A stretch of DNA of 64,000 nt, taken from the NCBI GenBank assembly GCA_002633005.1, contig NMRA01000253.1, forward strand, positions 383,251 through 447,250. Direction: 5' to 3'. The DNA is from Phoronis australis (taxonomy: Eukaryota; Phoronida; Phoronidae). The notes below the pieces were generated by a model. The model made no database searches, was not told the DNA's origin, and worked only from the letters and a program-made list of their open reading frames with translations. A program made the position numbers and the translations under genes. How positions within the stretch are numbered: position 1 is the stretch's first letter; each line of letters starts with the position of its first letter. Shown one piece after another: positions 11,889 through 24,800 of this stretch.

Positions 11889-12250
11889 CGTGTACCTGCA
11901 TTTCGAGGCACGTACCCTGGGGCCGAGGTGTAACCTTTGTACTCTAAATCGAATTCCAATATACGTTTGCGTATTTCGCACGAATTCATGGTGTCAATTA
12001 CTCTGCATTCGAGTATCATCCATTCGAATTTCTAATACAAGTTCGCACTAGATGACCACCAGATTCGAGCTGTTCGAGTTCAACTTCGAACTTTCAGCCT
12101 TGATGCTGTGGTCACAAACTAAACTAATTTTTGCGAACTCAAGGCAAGTGTCTATTTATTCAATGATAGAGTACATACTGGCGTGCGTGAGTGACTGCCT
12201 ATTCCTAATTTCAAAATGCCGACAAAGTATAATCGAGTAAGATTTCGAGT
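11889..12250. repeat. Long-TIR repeat family B, copy 1
   Basis: Shares TGTAACCTTTGTACTC, TTCGAATTTCTAATACAAGTT and TTGCGAACTCAAGG with the copies at 16071, 36840 and 63789. CTCGAA/TTCGAG-rich. The right end is poorly preserved. Lies about 550 bases past the protease stop codon. Confidence 0.65.
12155..12160 (-). terminator. Candidate polyadenylation hexamer for the protease gene
   Basis: AATAAA on the minus strand about 650 bases beyond the stop codon. It lies inside a long-TIR repeat copy, so it may be coincidental; no better hexamer was noticed closer in. Confidence 0.25.
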
Positions 12251-12808
12251 AGAAATATTGGAGCTCATGTCAAGGTCTGTAACGGCTGCAGAAATCGATG
12301 AAAGTTTTTAAGCGAAAACCGCTGGGGTTTATGTATTTGATGTCCTGTCTACACACTCCGTGTATTTGTTTACGGCTTTGCAAACGATTGCTGGTTTCTA
12401 TTATTTGAAGTTTGTGCATGAAGATTGGTGGTCCGACACAACTCTTCGAGTTAGGTATACTAAGTCGTACACGTCAATGACAATTCAAGTTTATAGGCTG
12501 GAGTCCGAGAGTCGTTCGCGAAGACATGTTCGAAATATCGGAATGTATAAATGTAGACAAAAACTTGGCATACCTTGCGCTGGGCACTCCGGTAGCTACC
12601 TCAATATTCTATTTGGGAGTGAAAAGAACATGGTGATCAGAGTGCGGTAGTTACGCTAGAGTCAGATTTTCAAACATGAAAGTGAACCTAAAATAATCAA
12701 AGGGGCACTCAGCAATCTTAGAGTCACTATGGTAGTAATCAGTTTTTCCGAAATATGTATTTCTTTGAAGTTAAGCGTTCATCTATTGTGCCACGACATG
12801 TTGTCACT

Positions 12809-12895
12809 TCACGTGCATTTTCCCGGTTCCACACTTATGTTGTCAATGGCTAGGTCGCTGCGAGGCCCATTCCCAACAATTGCTTCAAAGGCAAT
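12809..12895 (-). CDS. Protease exon 25: end of MAM domain and stop codon
   Basis: Encodes residues 944-971: I-A-F-E-A-I-V-G-N-G, then L-A-I-D-N-I-S-V and C-T before TGA at 12811-12809. The FEAxxG and AIDNI strings are the canonical MAM ending, and Cys970 is the fourth MAM cysteine. Acceptor TTTTGCAG, phase 0. No GPI signal or transmembrane segment follows, so the protein should be fully secreted. Confidence 0.93.
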   Translation of the reverse strand: MAFEAIVGNGPRSDLAIDNISVEPGKCT

Positions 12896-15800
12896 CTGCA
12901 AAAGAACAAAAGTATCGACTATTATTATTAGAACTGATATCAAAGAGACATTCTCTAGTCTTGTTACCTACACCCCAATGGGCATATCGCAAATCATTCC
13001 CCTCGGTACTCTTGTAATTCCAATTACAATTGTGCAGTTGTGCTCATCGATAATTTAAAGTTACTGGTGTAATATCTGAAGAGGTGCAAAACAGAGTAAC
13101 CTGTGTCGGTTTCCAGTATTCTCACAAGGACTAATCGCACTTACGATGACGGAAGGATATCCATTTCAATATTCAACGGTGAAAGTAGTTATAGTTTTTA
13201 AGGAGCATTGGATCATATCGTGTAATAATTTTGATACAAATAATTACTAAGATTAAAAGTGCATTGGGTATTAGAATAAGAGTGTGACAGCATTGAAACA
13301 ACATTTTACAGGTCGATACCATTCAAAAGCTCTGTGGAGTGCCCTGGATCCTCAGTCAATACAAAGAACACTACACATTCGAAAACTCTTATTGACATTC
13401 TCTGGATAACCCCATCGAATTTAAAGATATCTGCTCGTGTCGATAGAGATTTGAGCTTGAACGAGGCTGGACTTAGTGAGGGTTTCTTAACGAAGCTACT
13501 AGCATGTGCAAGCTATTGAGATCGCGTGCTTTACTTATAGAACACGAAGATACCTCGAAAACTCGTAAAAAAACAAGTTTTGCGGATAGCAGTCCTGCCC
13601 AAGGCAAAATAAAACAGACAAGTTGCACGAGGCCATTTCGTATTGCATAATAATCACGCTCATTCGCTACAATATTCGCCATTTTCCATACGCCGTAATG
13701 TTTGTAAGTTGAGCTTGAGAAACATTTTTGTCGCCAAATCGGACCCTCGTCTTTTCTAACGGAATTTTAAGGAACTGAATCTCTGTTTCAATAACTTAAA
13801 ACCGGTAGGCGTATGCATTGTTTATCATAATTCTTTTCTCCACTGAGACCATCTGGGATTAACTTCAGTGCACGCCGCATTCAATCGATGAATCGAGAAA
13901 GTTTAAAAATGTTTAGACATACTAAAGCTCCTTGTCACTTTTTTAAACTTAAATGAAACTCCGATCCAGGCAACACATTATTCAACCAATCGTATCAATC
14001 TCACCGTGAAAGTCAGAAAGATGGAACATCCTACTTTCACTGCACTAAAACTCAAGAGTGAAGTTTGGCCTAGTCATCAAATCAAGAGTCCGCAAGTTAT
14101 TTTGAAATGCAGGCGCTATGAAACTTTTGTGATATGGAACTTCTGTGCCGCAAGAGACTGTCTCTGCCTTGTCGTATGAAGGTATGTATAATTTTGTCAA
14201 GTTCTCTTAAGTTCTATTACTTTGTCCTCCATTGAAGAAGTAATGGAAAGGCTAACGCAGTTAACGCACGAATCTGGAAACTGAAAGCTTGATACAACAC
14301 TCGGCCAGCCGGAAACCAACATGATTGCAACTTTCTTCATCATTGATTGGTCAATATATTGTGCGCAGTTTTATCCCATACGCGTTGAAGCTGTGGAGGG
14401 AAGTATGGCCATGTAATAACGTTTTCCGTATTCACCTCCCGCACTACTTCAACAGTGACCTCTGACATGGAAAGTTCAAAAGGTAGGTCAATGTCGACTC
14501 GACGTCGTTAGCCGGTTCGATCACCAAACTTTCGGAAATAGTTCAACATACAATCAGGTCTCAATCGTAACATCTGGAACAAGACTGTTAATTATATGAC
14601 AGTTCTGTCTCAGTTTTCATTTGTTGAATATTTTATCGTCTGCAACTCAGGCGCCGATTCCTCGATAACTACAATATCAAATATTGTTGTTATTTAACTA
14701 TTTTCAGGAGATGTTACAAGTTCAATGAAAAGTTTCCTCGAGAAAAATTACGATTTCAGTTCTACCAGAACTGAGAAATGTAGTCAACGAGAGGCATAGA
14801 ACTAGTTCTTAGTTTGAAGATAGATAACTAGTTCTTCGTTCGGAGTGTGCAATCTTGACGATTTAAGAACTTTTTTAACACGGTGAACCATGATTGTCAG
14901 TTTCACTCTTACTCAGTACTGGTATTTATTTAGTATTACATTGTTTTTACCTTGAACGACCGGCCACTGACACTAAGATTGACGTTATTCATTGTCCACT
15001 GATTGCCTTTATCTCCTTGCAGCTGAACAAGAGGAAAATAAAAGTTGTCGCCTGTAGCAGCAATCCTCAGAGATCCCATATTTGATCCGTACATATGGGA
15101 AGCAAACCTGACGCACACAGGTGTATCCGAAGGATAGCTTCTTGATGAAACGAGCTTCGCTACCTTGTTGGAGTTTCCAGAGGCCTCGACGTAAAGGTAG
15201 TGACCTTTAAAGACAAAAACTAAAATGAGAAAGCATTTTCCACAGGCTACTTAAAATAAGCGTTTTGCTTAAGGTGATGTATCTCTTACTTTTATCTTCA
15301 AGAAGTATTGCTCACATCAAATTGTACATTGTACCTCTTGTTTAGGGCTAAACTTTTACATGAAATTGGATTTTTTGAGTAATTGTTGTTCAGATGAATA
15401 TCTTTCCAGCACTGAAAGTGATCACTCTGTTACACAATTCTTATTTTTTGAAATATTAAAATTTCCATATAATGATACGTAGTTCCTGATCAAAACGCCC
15501 GTGCAAACAGCCAGGAATGTAACAGCCCTGATTTAGCAGAAAATCCACAAAACTCTGATTGCTAATTAATTAAAAGTAGCGTTCCTGAGAGTAGAACGAC
15601 TAGAAAATTAAATTTGTGACTTTATACCGGTTCATATGATCATTTTCAGTAAAATTTACCAAACATAAAAATGCATTCATAGAAAAATATAGTTATCAAA
15701 AATAATAACAACTTTCATTTTTACTAAAATTCTCAAGATGAAATCTCAAAAATGCTGCAGTCATCTAAAAATCACTTTGAGTTTTTCATGTAAACATAAG

Positions 15801-18800
15801 TGTCCTCATTTGACGTCCCTTATTCAAAAGCGGAGCATTTGAATTCTAACAAGGTTTTGTAGAACAGTGCATACAGCATAGTGACTGAAAGGTGAGTTGT
15901 TGATATAACCTTTAAAATGGACTTAAATACAGTGTATGATGCGACATAGCCACTATAATTCTACCTGATCCGGAAATGCCTGTTACTACCACTAACGCTC
16001 AACAAACTTTATTTTAACAACCTTACGAAAACAAAAACTGTAGTGTCCTTTCGATCTACCGTAGACAAAACCAGGGCCCGGAATCTAATCTCTATACTCG
16101 AAACGAACTCAAAATTATTTTTGGCAATTTCTCTGCTACTTTTGGTGCAAATTCAAGATAAGTGGTTATTAGACTGTGCTCGAATACTTCATAGTTTACG
16201 CATCTGAGTTTCTAGTCCAAGTTTGTACTTGATGATTCTAATATTTGTGCTACAAACTCGAGTAAAAACTCGAAATTTCGAGTTCAAACTCGGAATTTTT
16301 GGATTTATCAACTGCAAACTAGGACTAAAAGAATTATCCACGTAAGTCATTATGTACTGGAGCATAGAATAATAGACACTTACCTTGAGTTCGCACAAAA
16401 GTACAGTAGAAAACGTCAAACGTAGTTTCGAGTTCCACTTCGAGTGAAAAGATTACAACCTGGGTGAAGTTTGCTCACCAAAACGAGCTGAACAACATGT
16501 GACAAAAGAGGCAATTGCACACTTCACGAACTTGAATTTTCTAAAGATGAGTAATAAAAATGCTACTTTTGCTGCTTGGGGTCAACCTCTTTTTTTTCAT
16601 AACATACGCGACCGTTGTCACACCATTATGTCAGGTTGACACAAATCATATGGAAATCGAAAGATTTCGACCGGCACACCTTTACGTTGCCAGTCCTTTT
16701 GTTTGGTCAAACGATACGAGCACTCCAACTGGGTTCGTGGTGTTGTCAAATAAAAACCTGTACCGCTTCACTGCTTGGTTTTTGTGGATGAAAAAGTTTG
16801 TAAAAGAAGCCGTATAATAGATATCTTCAAGATTCACTGAGTCACCACCATTGTGATTCAGCGACATCACGTGCCTCTAAAACACCATATTCTCAAACAA
16901 ATTGACGAATGGGCAATTTCTTGCCAGTCAGTAATCACGGGAAAATTTAGAAAATTAGTTGAGAAAGCTACGTTTGGTAGTACCCTACGACTTCCTGTAT
17001 GCACTGGAAAATCGGTGTTCAGAAGTTTACCAATTAAGAATAAATGGGCATTAGTATAGAACATTATATCATTGTTCCCCTGTGTGGTGTATGATGATTT
17101 GGATGACGAGTTAATACATGTTTTGATTTTACTCTATTTAGTTGATAAGTTGTCCATTAACACATGCTCAAGAAGTCATGCTTTTAAATTCCATCGTTGA
17201 CTAGGGACATATCGGTGCATATACAGCCAACCCACAAATGTTACAAAGTAAGGCTCAATATGCTTACCCTTTCCGCAATAACAATAAATCAACATACCAC
17301 CACCTTCGTAGTCAGCATTGGGTCCGGTTGCATAAGTAGGTGTTGGTGAACTTCGACGTCTCCAGTCCAGAGTGTCCTCCACACTGTTTTTCCAGCCACA
17401 GAGATCTTTGTTGAAATCGCAAGTTGTTGACGGAAACACTAGAAACCGCCAAATTTCATGATAGGTGAAACCAAAGCGCTTCACAATTCGGTATTCCAAA
17501 TACACGTAATGCTCATGATTTGCTAAGGTATTAAAACTGTGAGTTTGTTTGACACAATCACTACATGATAACTGATGTCAGTGATTCAGAACACGGAGGT
17601 CATTCGGTCGAAGTAACGTAAAGCAAGCGGCAATGAAACAAACGTAGCCCAACAAAATTATGGATAGCATCCACAGTAGGAAGACCGCAACACTCAAAAT
17701 ATTCAGTCGCTAAGGAACGTGTAGTTCAAATACGGATGCTAACTTTAAAATACAAGAGCCTGTATATATGCTGGCTACAATCCTTAAAAGATTACCTTGC
17801 TCTGAGGAGAGACTTCCACTTAGTTTGCATGACCTGTTCACATATCTGTTGCTTATCCACAGAGATGCACTTGCTGCGCAAAAATGTTCTCCTAGATACG
17901 ATTGTGATTTGATGTTTGTCGATCGTATACCTGTCTATTTTAAACCTTGTAACAAACACGATGGCTTAATTCATATTTCTTCTCCGATACGAGAAAAGCA
18001 ACTAACAAGCATTTTTATTCAACAAGAAAATCGGAACAGTGGCAGATCTACGTTTTCAGTAAGGGGTGGGTTAGGAATCGTAGCGCCGAATGGAAGGAAG
18101 GTCGGGAGGGGTTTCCGCCCTCCCGTGTAAGATTTTTGAGGTTTTTAGTAGCTGATTTCGTTTTTCTGGCGAATTTTTTTCAAATTTTATTTTTGATCCT
18201 GTCCCGAGGGGAGTGGAACCCCCTGACCCCCTGTAGATCCGCCTCTGCGGAATAACGGTGAGAAGGGCATACTTTGTGGTGAGAAGGACGAAAACAGATG
18301 GAAAGGATGGATGGGAAATAAATACCTAACGATGACTTTCTTTTTATTGTCCATCTTAAAGATTACATTAATTGGTGACATTGGCATGAGACGTGTCATA
18401 AATTTTGAAATTTCCTTCACTTTGGAATTAATTTGTTGTTTTTTACGTAAAAATTACCTTATGAAAATGTGTGGTTCCACCCTCACTCGATACAGTTGCT
18501 GTGATTAATGAAGTCCATTTCGAAAGCTGACATTTACTACAAGTTTTAATTACATGTATGAACTAATGATCAGGTAATGCAGGTATTTTCACAGTTTTGT
18601 CTTATGCACGTTTTGTCCTCCCCATTTTTTAGTCATTCGTTCCTACCGGCAGTCCAAGCATCCATTTGTATGTGTAAAATCCGAAAACAAAGGCTTCACA
18701 AATTTAATTCCTAACAACGGCACATCATAGTTTTGACAACGGATATTACGTGGCAGTCAATAAAAATAAGGAGACGTAACCTTCAGGTAATAGTTCTTTC

Positions 18801-21800
18801 ACAGCAGGTGAAACGTCAACCTGCGGTCAACAGGTGGAGAAAAAAGTATAATCCTCTATTATCTGTATTGGTCTACGCAGATGTCAATGGACTGTCACTC
18901 AATCAACAAAGCCCAAATGCAAAATATCCCTACCCAAGTTTTTACAATGGTTTCTATGGTCTAGACATCAAGTACGACGTTGACACACATCAAACTGGTC
19001 ATGTTTTGTACAATGAAATATACGTAATATTATCCTCACCCTTTACCGGTAATCCACTGTTTTGGGTAGGTCGGTAATGGAGTTTTCCTTGTTTCATTAC
19101 ACATATTTTCATTCAAAAACTAAAAAAATATTAACCACATTGCGAATAAAATCATTTTGCGTTTCCGAAGGTCGATTGTGTGAGGGAATTTACTCAAACA
19201 TTTACCTGCGACAAATAGGGCATTTGTCAAGAAACTGTTTAGCTCGTCGTTTCATATACATGTATGCCATACACGAAATGCGTGGGCTGTAACAGAATCT
19301 TTTATAGGAAAATGCAGGAAATTACATTAATTCTATTCAACTCTAAACCTCGAAAATTTCATCCAATTCAGCCCTTCCATGCTTTCGGATACGGAATTTG
19401 GTGCAGTGTGATACTTACGAGCGTTCGAACAGTATCCACAGTATTTGGCGCACTTGTCTCTAGCCCATGGTTCAAATTGTCCAGTGCAGGAAGATTTCCC
19501 ATAATCTATGCAGTTGGGTAGCTTATCTTCGCAAGCTGCAAATTGCAAGTGAGATGATCGAAGTAAGTTCGGATTAGGATCTAGCACTTGCGTGCGGAAA
19601 CAATGAGATGTTATATGTAGACTCGCCAGACAGACTGAGGCGGCACATACAGACAAATTGGCCAGTCAATATTAAACACATTGATCTAGCCAACAGGATT
19701 CGATCTGTGAAAGTAGTTTCCACAGCTCGACCGCTGGATTTACTAGATTTCCAATTAATGAGAGTATTAATGGCGAATGACATATTTTTCCACTTCACTG
19801 ATGGATACGTGACACTAAAGCACCACCTTTGGTGGCTAGCACCTCAAGATAACGTTCAGGTTACATCCTGACGCAAGCATTTAAGGCATATCTTACTGCC
19901 ACTTTATAACAATCTGATTTTTGAGCGGCCAAGTGATAATTTCTGCCGTGCGACGAGCACCGTTGGTCAGTGGTTCTCAGGTACATTGAATCGGCGATTC
20001 TGATTTGAGGCACCACTAAGAGGGCTGAGCAAACTGTTTATTCTTAGAAAGGTTTATACAGATGCTCTGGGGGCGATGGCGTCTTCTTTCTCGAAAATGG
20101 AGTATTCATGGGCCACCATGAAGATTGGTAAGAAAAGAGATTAATAAAATGAGACGACTGTCTCCGAGTACGAGGACATTCCTTTTAAGAATGTTGTTTT
20201 GATGGCTGTGTGAAGCTGTGCAGTATCGTATTTTAGCAGCTGCGAGCTTCACGGTAGAATAGAAAATGCAAAACGCTGGCTCTAGAACTTGCAATGGTGA
20301 GATACAGCGATACGCACCCAGTTTGAATTACCGGCCCGGACTCAATGACTGACGGAGTGCTCAAACTTCAAATCTCCCAAATCGAAATGATTTGGAGATA
20401 CCTTTAAGTCAGTGAATGGTTATTGGAGATAAGAATCTTTAGCAGATAATATGTTGCTATGAGGTATAAGTCACTGGACACAAATCTCCAATGCTCCCCA
20501 GAAAACGAGAGAAACGGAAAGTAGTTAGTACAGTAGAAGAGCCTGAAGCAAAGCTAAATAAAGAAAAATATCTCTGCGGTCACAAAAACATGGCGAACTT
20601 CATTTCTTCTTGAGACGCAACGTCGTATTCGCACGGCCAGTGGGCATAATTGCGCCCTTTTCTTAATGGCAAAAATCCTTCCCCTGGTCGTAGTTCACGC
20701 AGATGCATGCGTTCGTTCCCCCTGCTCATGACAAAGTGCCTCATTTCAGTCCCATGTCCGATTGGCAACTATGCTCAGTCCCTCTCTATTGACTTTATTC
20801 TCGATTTTCCAATTTGAAAAGCATCATGGGAAAATTGTTATATCCTTAAACCGAAGCATTGCCTGAAAAAAGGGAAGTTTGTGGATATTCTATTCCCTTG
20901 GTCAGCAATTTCGGAAGTGATGATCCTGCCGGCAAAGGGGCTTAGGGCGAATGTTTTTGACTTTGTCAGTGAGAGGTCAAGTTTACACACAAATTCATGT
21001 GCCAAATATTTTACAGATATCCTTGTGGGAGCACTGCCGGATGCTTCCAGATGATGTGAAAGGCCGTTTGTGTGGGATAGGGAACTTTGTAAAACATTAA
21101 TTAGGAATTCAACTGGAAAGTACAACGGTTTCAGCACAATAATATGGAATCTGGGATGCCAAATTTGCGCCACTGCCCGTTTATATTAAACCGATTTACC
21201 GGATTGGGCGCAGAGTGAACAGCTTTGCGTAGCACGGAGGTCTGACCGTCGACGACTGACATTTCTCCGACAGCGAATATAATAACAGGCTGGGAAAAGT
21301 GGTTCAGGATTTCTTTAAACAAAATAGACTTTAACAATAAGAAAATATTAAGAGGCACTGAAGAGTTTTCACGCAGAGTCGATGCCAACAAGACTCCGTA
21401 AAGCGGAAATGGATGACATTCATCTGTTGCACCATATTTTCAGAAGAGTTTGGTAAAAGTAGCTGATGTGTAAATTTTCCAACACTGAATTTATTCACCT
21501 TATTCCAGTAACTCACTCTACAGTTTGTCCAAATTCATACCGATGCCTCCCTACTAATTACTTATTTGTTCTTTAAATGCATAATAAGCATATGCGTGGG
21601 TTTCGTCCTCACAAGTAGCGCAATAATGCGTGGACGACGTGGCCATAAGTGTGCAGTGTTTCCGTTTACCAGTCCATACCGATATTTTACGGGAATTGTT
21701 TTAGTCGATCCGAATTTTGTATCTCCACCAGTTCTTGAGCAATATACATTTAGATCGAAACTAATTTTCGATTGAGTCAGTTAAATATTCTAAATTTTGG

Positions 21801-24800
21801 GCATTTGTTTCTCCTAAAATGCTAAGCCAAAAACTCGTCGAAGAGCGTAATTTAATCAACTAATTGGTCTCCAGAACCAGCGTTTCAAAAACCCAGCGGA
21901 ACGACTGGTGTGTAGCGCTTATAAGTTCTTGTTTAAAAAAACAATTGCGGGCGATTTGATACACGTTGTACCAGATGTGCGCAGGACACGCATATGGACC
22001 CATTGCACTGATCCTTTGAAACCATTTTTATGCTTTATTGATATATGGTTACAACCGAGCTGAGGAGCTAGAAACCTGGCTCAAGGGTTTAGCAGTGTGA
22101 CCTGGTGGGACTCGAAACCACGACCTCGAGTAAAGAAAGCGGGCACTTATCAACCAGGCCACACTGCCTCCTCCTTAGTTTTTGTTATTCAGGAATAAGT
22201 AATACTCACGTGCCGGAGGCAGCGTTGTAGTGAAATCGTTGGTCTGCTTACAGAACCCACAATATGCTGGGCAGTTTGTACGCGCCCACGGTTCGTAATC
22301 TCCCTTACAAGCAGAACTGCCGAATGCCTGGCAATTGTTAATGGCGTCTTGGCAAGCTAGAAGTAAACAAAATTTCTGTCACGTTTGTTCAGGGTTGTTT
22401 TAGCTAAAAAATATCATAGTTATCCATATTGAATGCACATGTGTCGAGCTGTAGTAAAAATATATGACTATAAATGGCATCACTGTTTCAATTATGCAAT
22501 AAGAAAACCATAGCTCGGAGCAATAGAGCTGACAGTATACTGTTTTGCCGTATTTGTGAGTGGTCGTTTGTTACAAAAGGTGAGACCCTCCACAATCCAG
22601 TCGCCATCGCTGCATCGCAACCAAAGCCCGTCGACTATCTGCTTCTTGGCAACTGTGTAGGGGTTTGTTTTTGAAAACTTCCCCGACTTCATTGACGCGT
22701 GATCTGTTGTTTCGGGAAACATCAAGAGCCATCAATGATTAGCATGAGAAGCCCAAATGAAGTACTGTTGTCTATCAGTAAAACAAAGTGGCAAATAAAA
22801 CATGCACAGTGTATCTAAAAGCTCAAAGTACATTGCTAAGCGCGATTGTTCAAACCTGGTGGCGCAGACGTCGTCGTCGTTGTAGTTGTTGTTGTTGTCA
22901 CAGCAATACAATAGCCGCAGGTTAAAGCACAATTATCCCTTGCCCATGATTCATAGTCGCCAACACAAGCCGAGGATGAATAGTCCTTGCAGTCTGTCCG
23001 TTTGTCTTCACACTTAGTTACTATCCACAGGCAGGGTAAGCAAATGGGTAATAAGCTTCGACAAGCAAAAGCCACATCACACCCTTACAACACACATTGC
23101 AATTAGTTCGTGGGCGTTGTAGGTTTACCTCATGAATACTAAATCAATTACCCGTCATTGGTATTCCTTTAACATGCGCGCACCCAGGGGGTCAGGGTGC
23201 TCGAACTTCCTCCCCCCCGCACATTTGGCGACGTGGTCAAAAAGGTCCGTCTCAGGGAAAGAAAAAGTCCAAAGAAAACGAGACAAAATGCACAATCCAT
23301 AGCTCTGAACCTGGTACCCCGTTTTTTTCTTTAGTGTTTTAGTCCGCCAATATTTTGTAAGTAAACTTTCCACTTTGTAAAAAATTCGAACCCCCCTATA
23401 TTTTAGGCTGGGTGCGCGCATGTTTAATCCTTTTGTATAACTAACTGTTTTAGCGACTATCTCAGTTCCCGAAAGTCAAAAGTATAGAAGAGCGTATGCG
23501 TGCTTGCTTAAGTTAAAACCATACGATAAAGAAGAGTGGACTGAGAGCAGGTGAACTCGGCAAATGATTTACTTAAAGTGACGTAAAAGCCTCTTATTCC
23601 AAGGTAAAAAACGTTTCAAAGCCTAACGTTTGTAAAGCAGGGGGATGAAACCGGATGGATGAATGACACACTAAACGCTGCCTACAAACGTGACCAATGT
23701 GCACTGTTCTGTTACTCTCGTTTCATATCCTCTTAGTGTAGTGGTTCTAAATAAACTAGTTTCGGGTGTATTCAATTCATGCAAAGATATCTGAATGCCG
23801 GGAGAAAGAAATGATGGCAATTAAGATAATGTGACGAAACTAAAAAATACAGCTAGATACCAACTTACGTGTTGAGGGGGTTGTAGCTCCCGGAAGTGTC
23901 TTGGTTACTGCAGCCACGCCAGAGTCGCCACAGTAACCGCAGAACACGGCACAGTTAACACGAGCCCAAGGTTCAAAGTCTCCGTAGCAAGCTGACTTGC
24001 CGTAGGCATGGCAATCTTCCAAAACGTCTCTACAAGAAGCTGCAACGAATAGTACAGAGAGTATCGACATGACTGAACTCAACTAGTGCATGGCAAATGG
24101 CAAAGCTACTGCATGAGCGGCGCACCATAGGCGTCAGTGGGCTATAGCCTTCCCCTTTTTTCAGTGGTGCGCTGTCCATGTACTGGTGAAATCAAAATCG
24201 AAAATAGGGAAGTGCAGCACTACTCATATTGCAGGTAAATCTTGAGCTTGCTGCGGAAGAGATTAAAATTACGATTAGTGGGCGATATAGCAGTCGAAGC
24301 AGCCCAAGTCAGTTGTTCTCACCTTGAAAGAGACCTTATCAACTTAATACACGGCCGACAAAAACGATTTTGGATACTTCTTGTGGATGAGATTTCCTCT
24401 TGAAGCACTTGGCTTTGACAAGAAACATAAAACAAAAATCCGTTGTGCTTCTGTATTTTATCAAAAATCCTTAATTCTCGCCGATGTTAGTCAGACATTT
24501 TGCTGAAATAAAGGCAGACGGCTGTAATTTAATAGTCTTAAACGAGCATGACACCCAAAAAACAACCTAATTTGCATCAATTTAGATCGAGTAGTTCTAC
24601 TCCATAACGACACGTACGGTTGCGTTACCTGATGGCAGACCGAGGTGTTGAAATTATCCAATGACGTTATCAGTTTCACGAACAGTTTGTTCAGCAGTTT
24701 ACATTACGGGTTACTGGTGTCAGCTTATCGCTTGAAGTCATCGTTTAACACCAATAAATCATCAAACTTCGATGTAAAACCCTTAAAAATACACCGAGTT

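Noticed and set aside
17768-18130. 120-codon plus-strand open frame
   Set aside because: Its 3' part lies in a repeat (family E) and no domain or splice structure fits.
23840-24082. A separate small secreted ShKT peptide gene starting at the ATG near 24082
   Set aside because: The hydrophobic start is upstream of a GTTGCAG acceptor and reads as intron. The phase and neighbours place this ShKT as exon 19 of the large gene.
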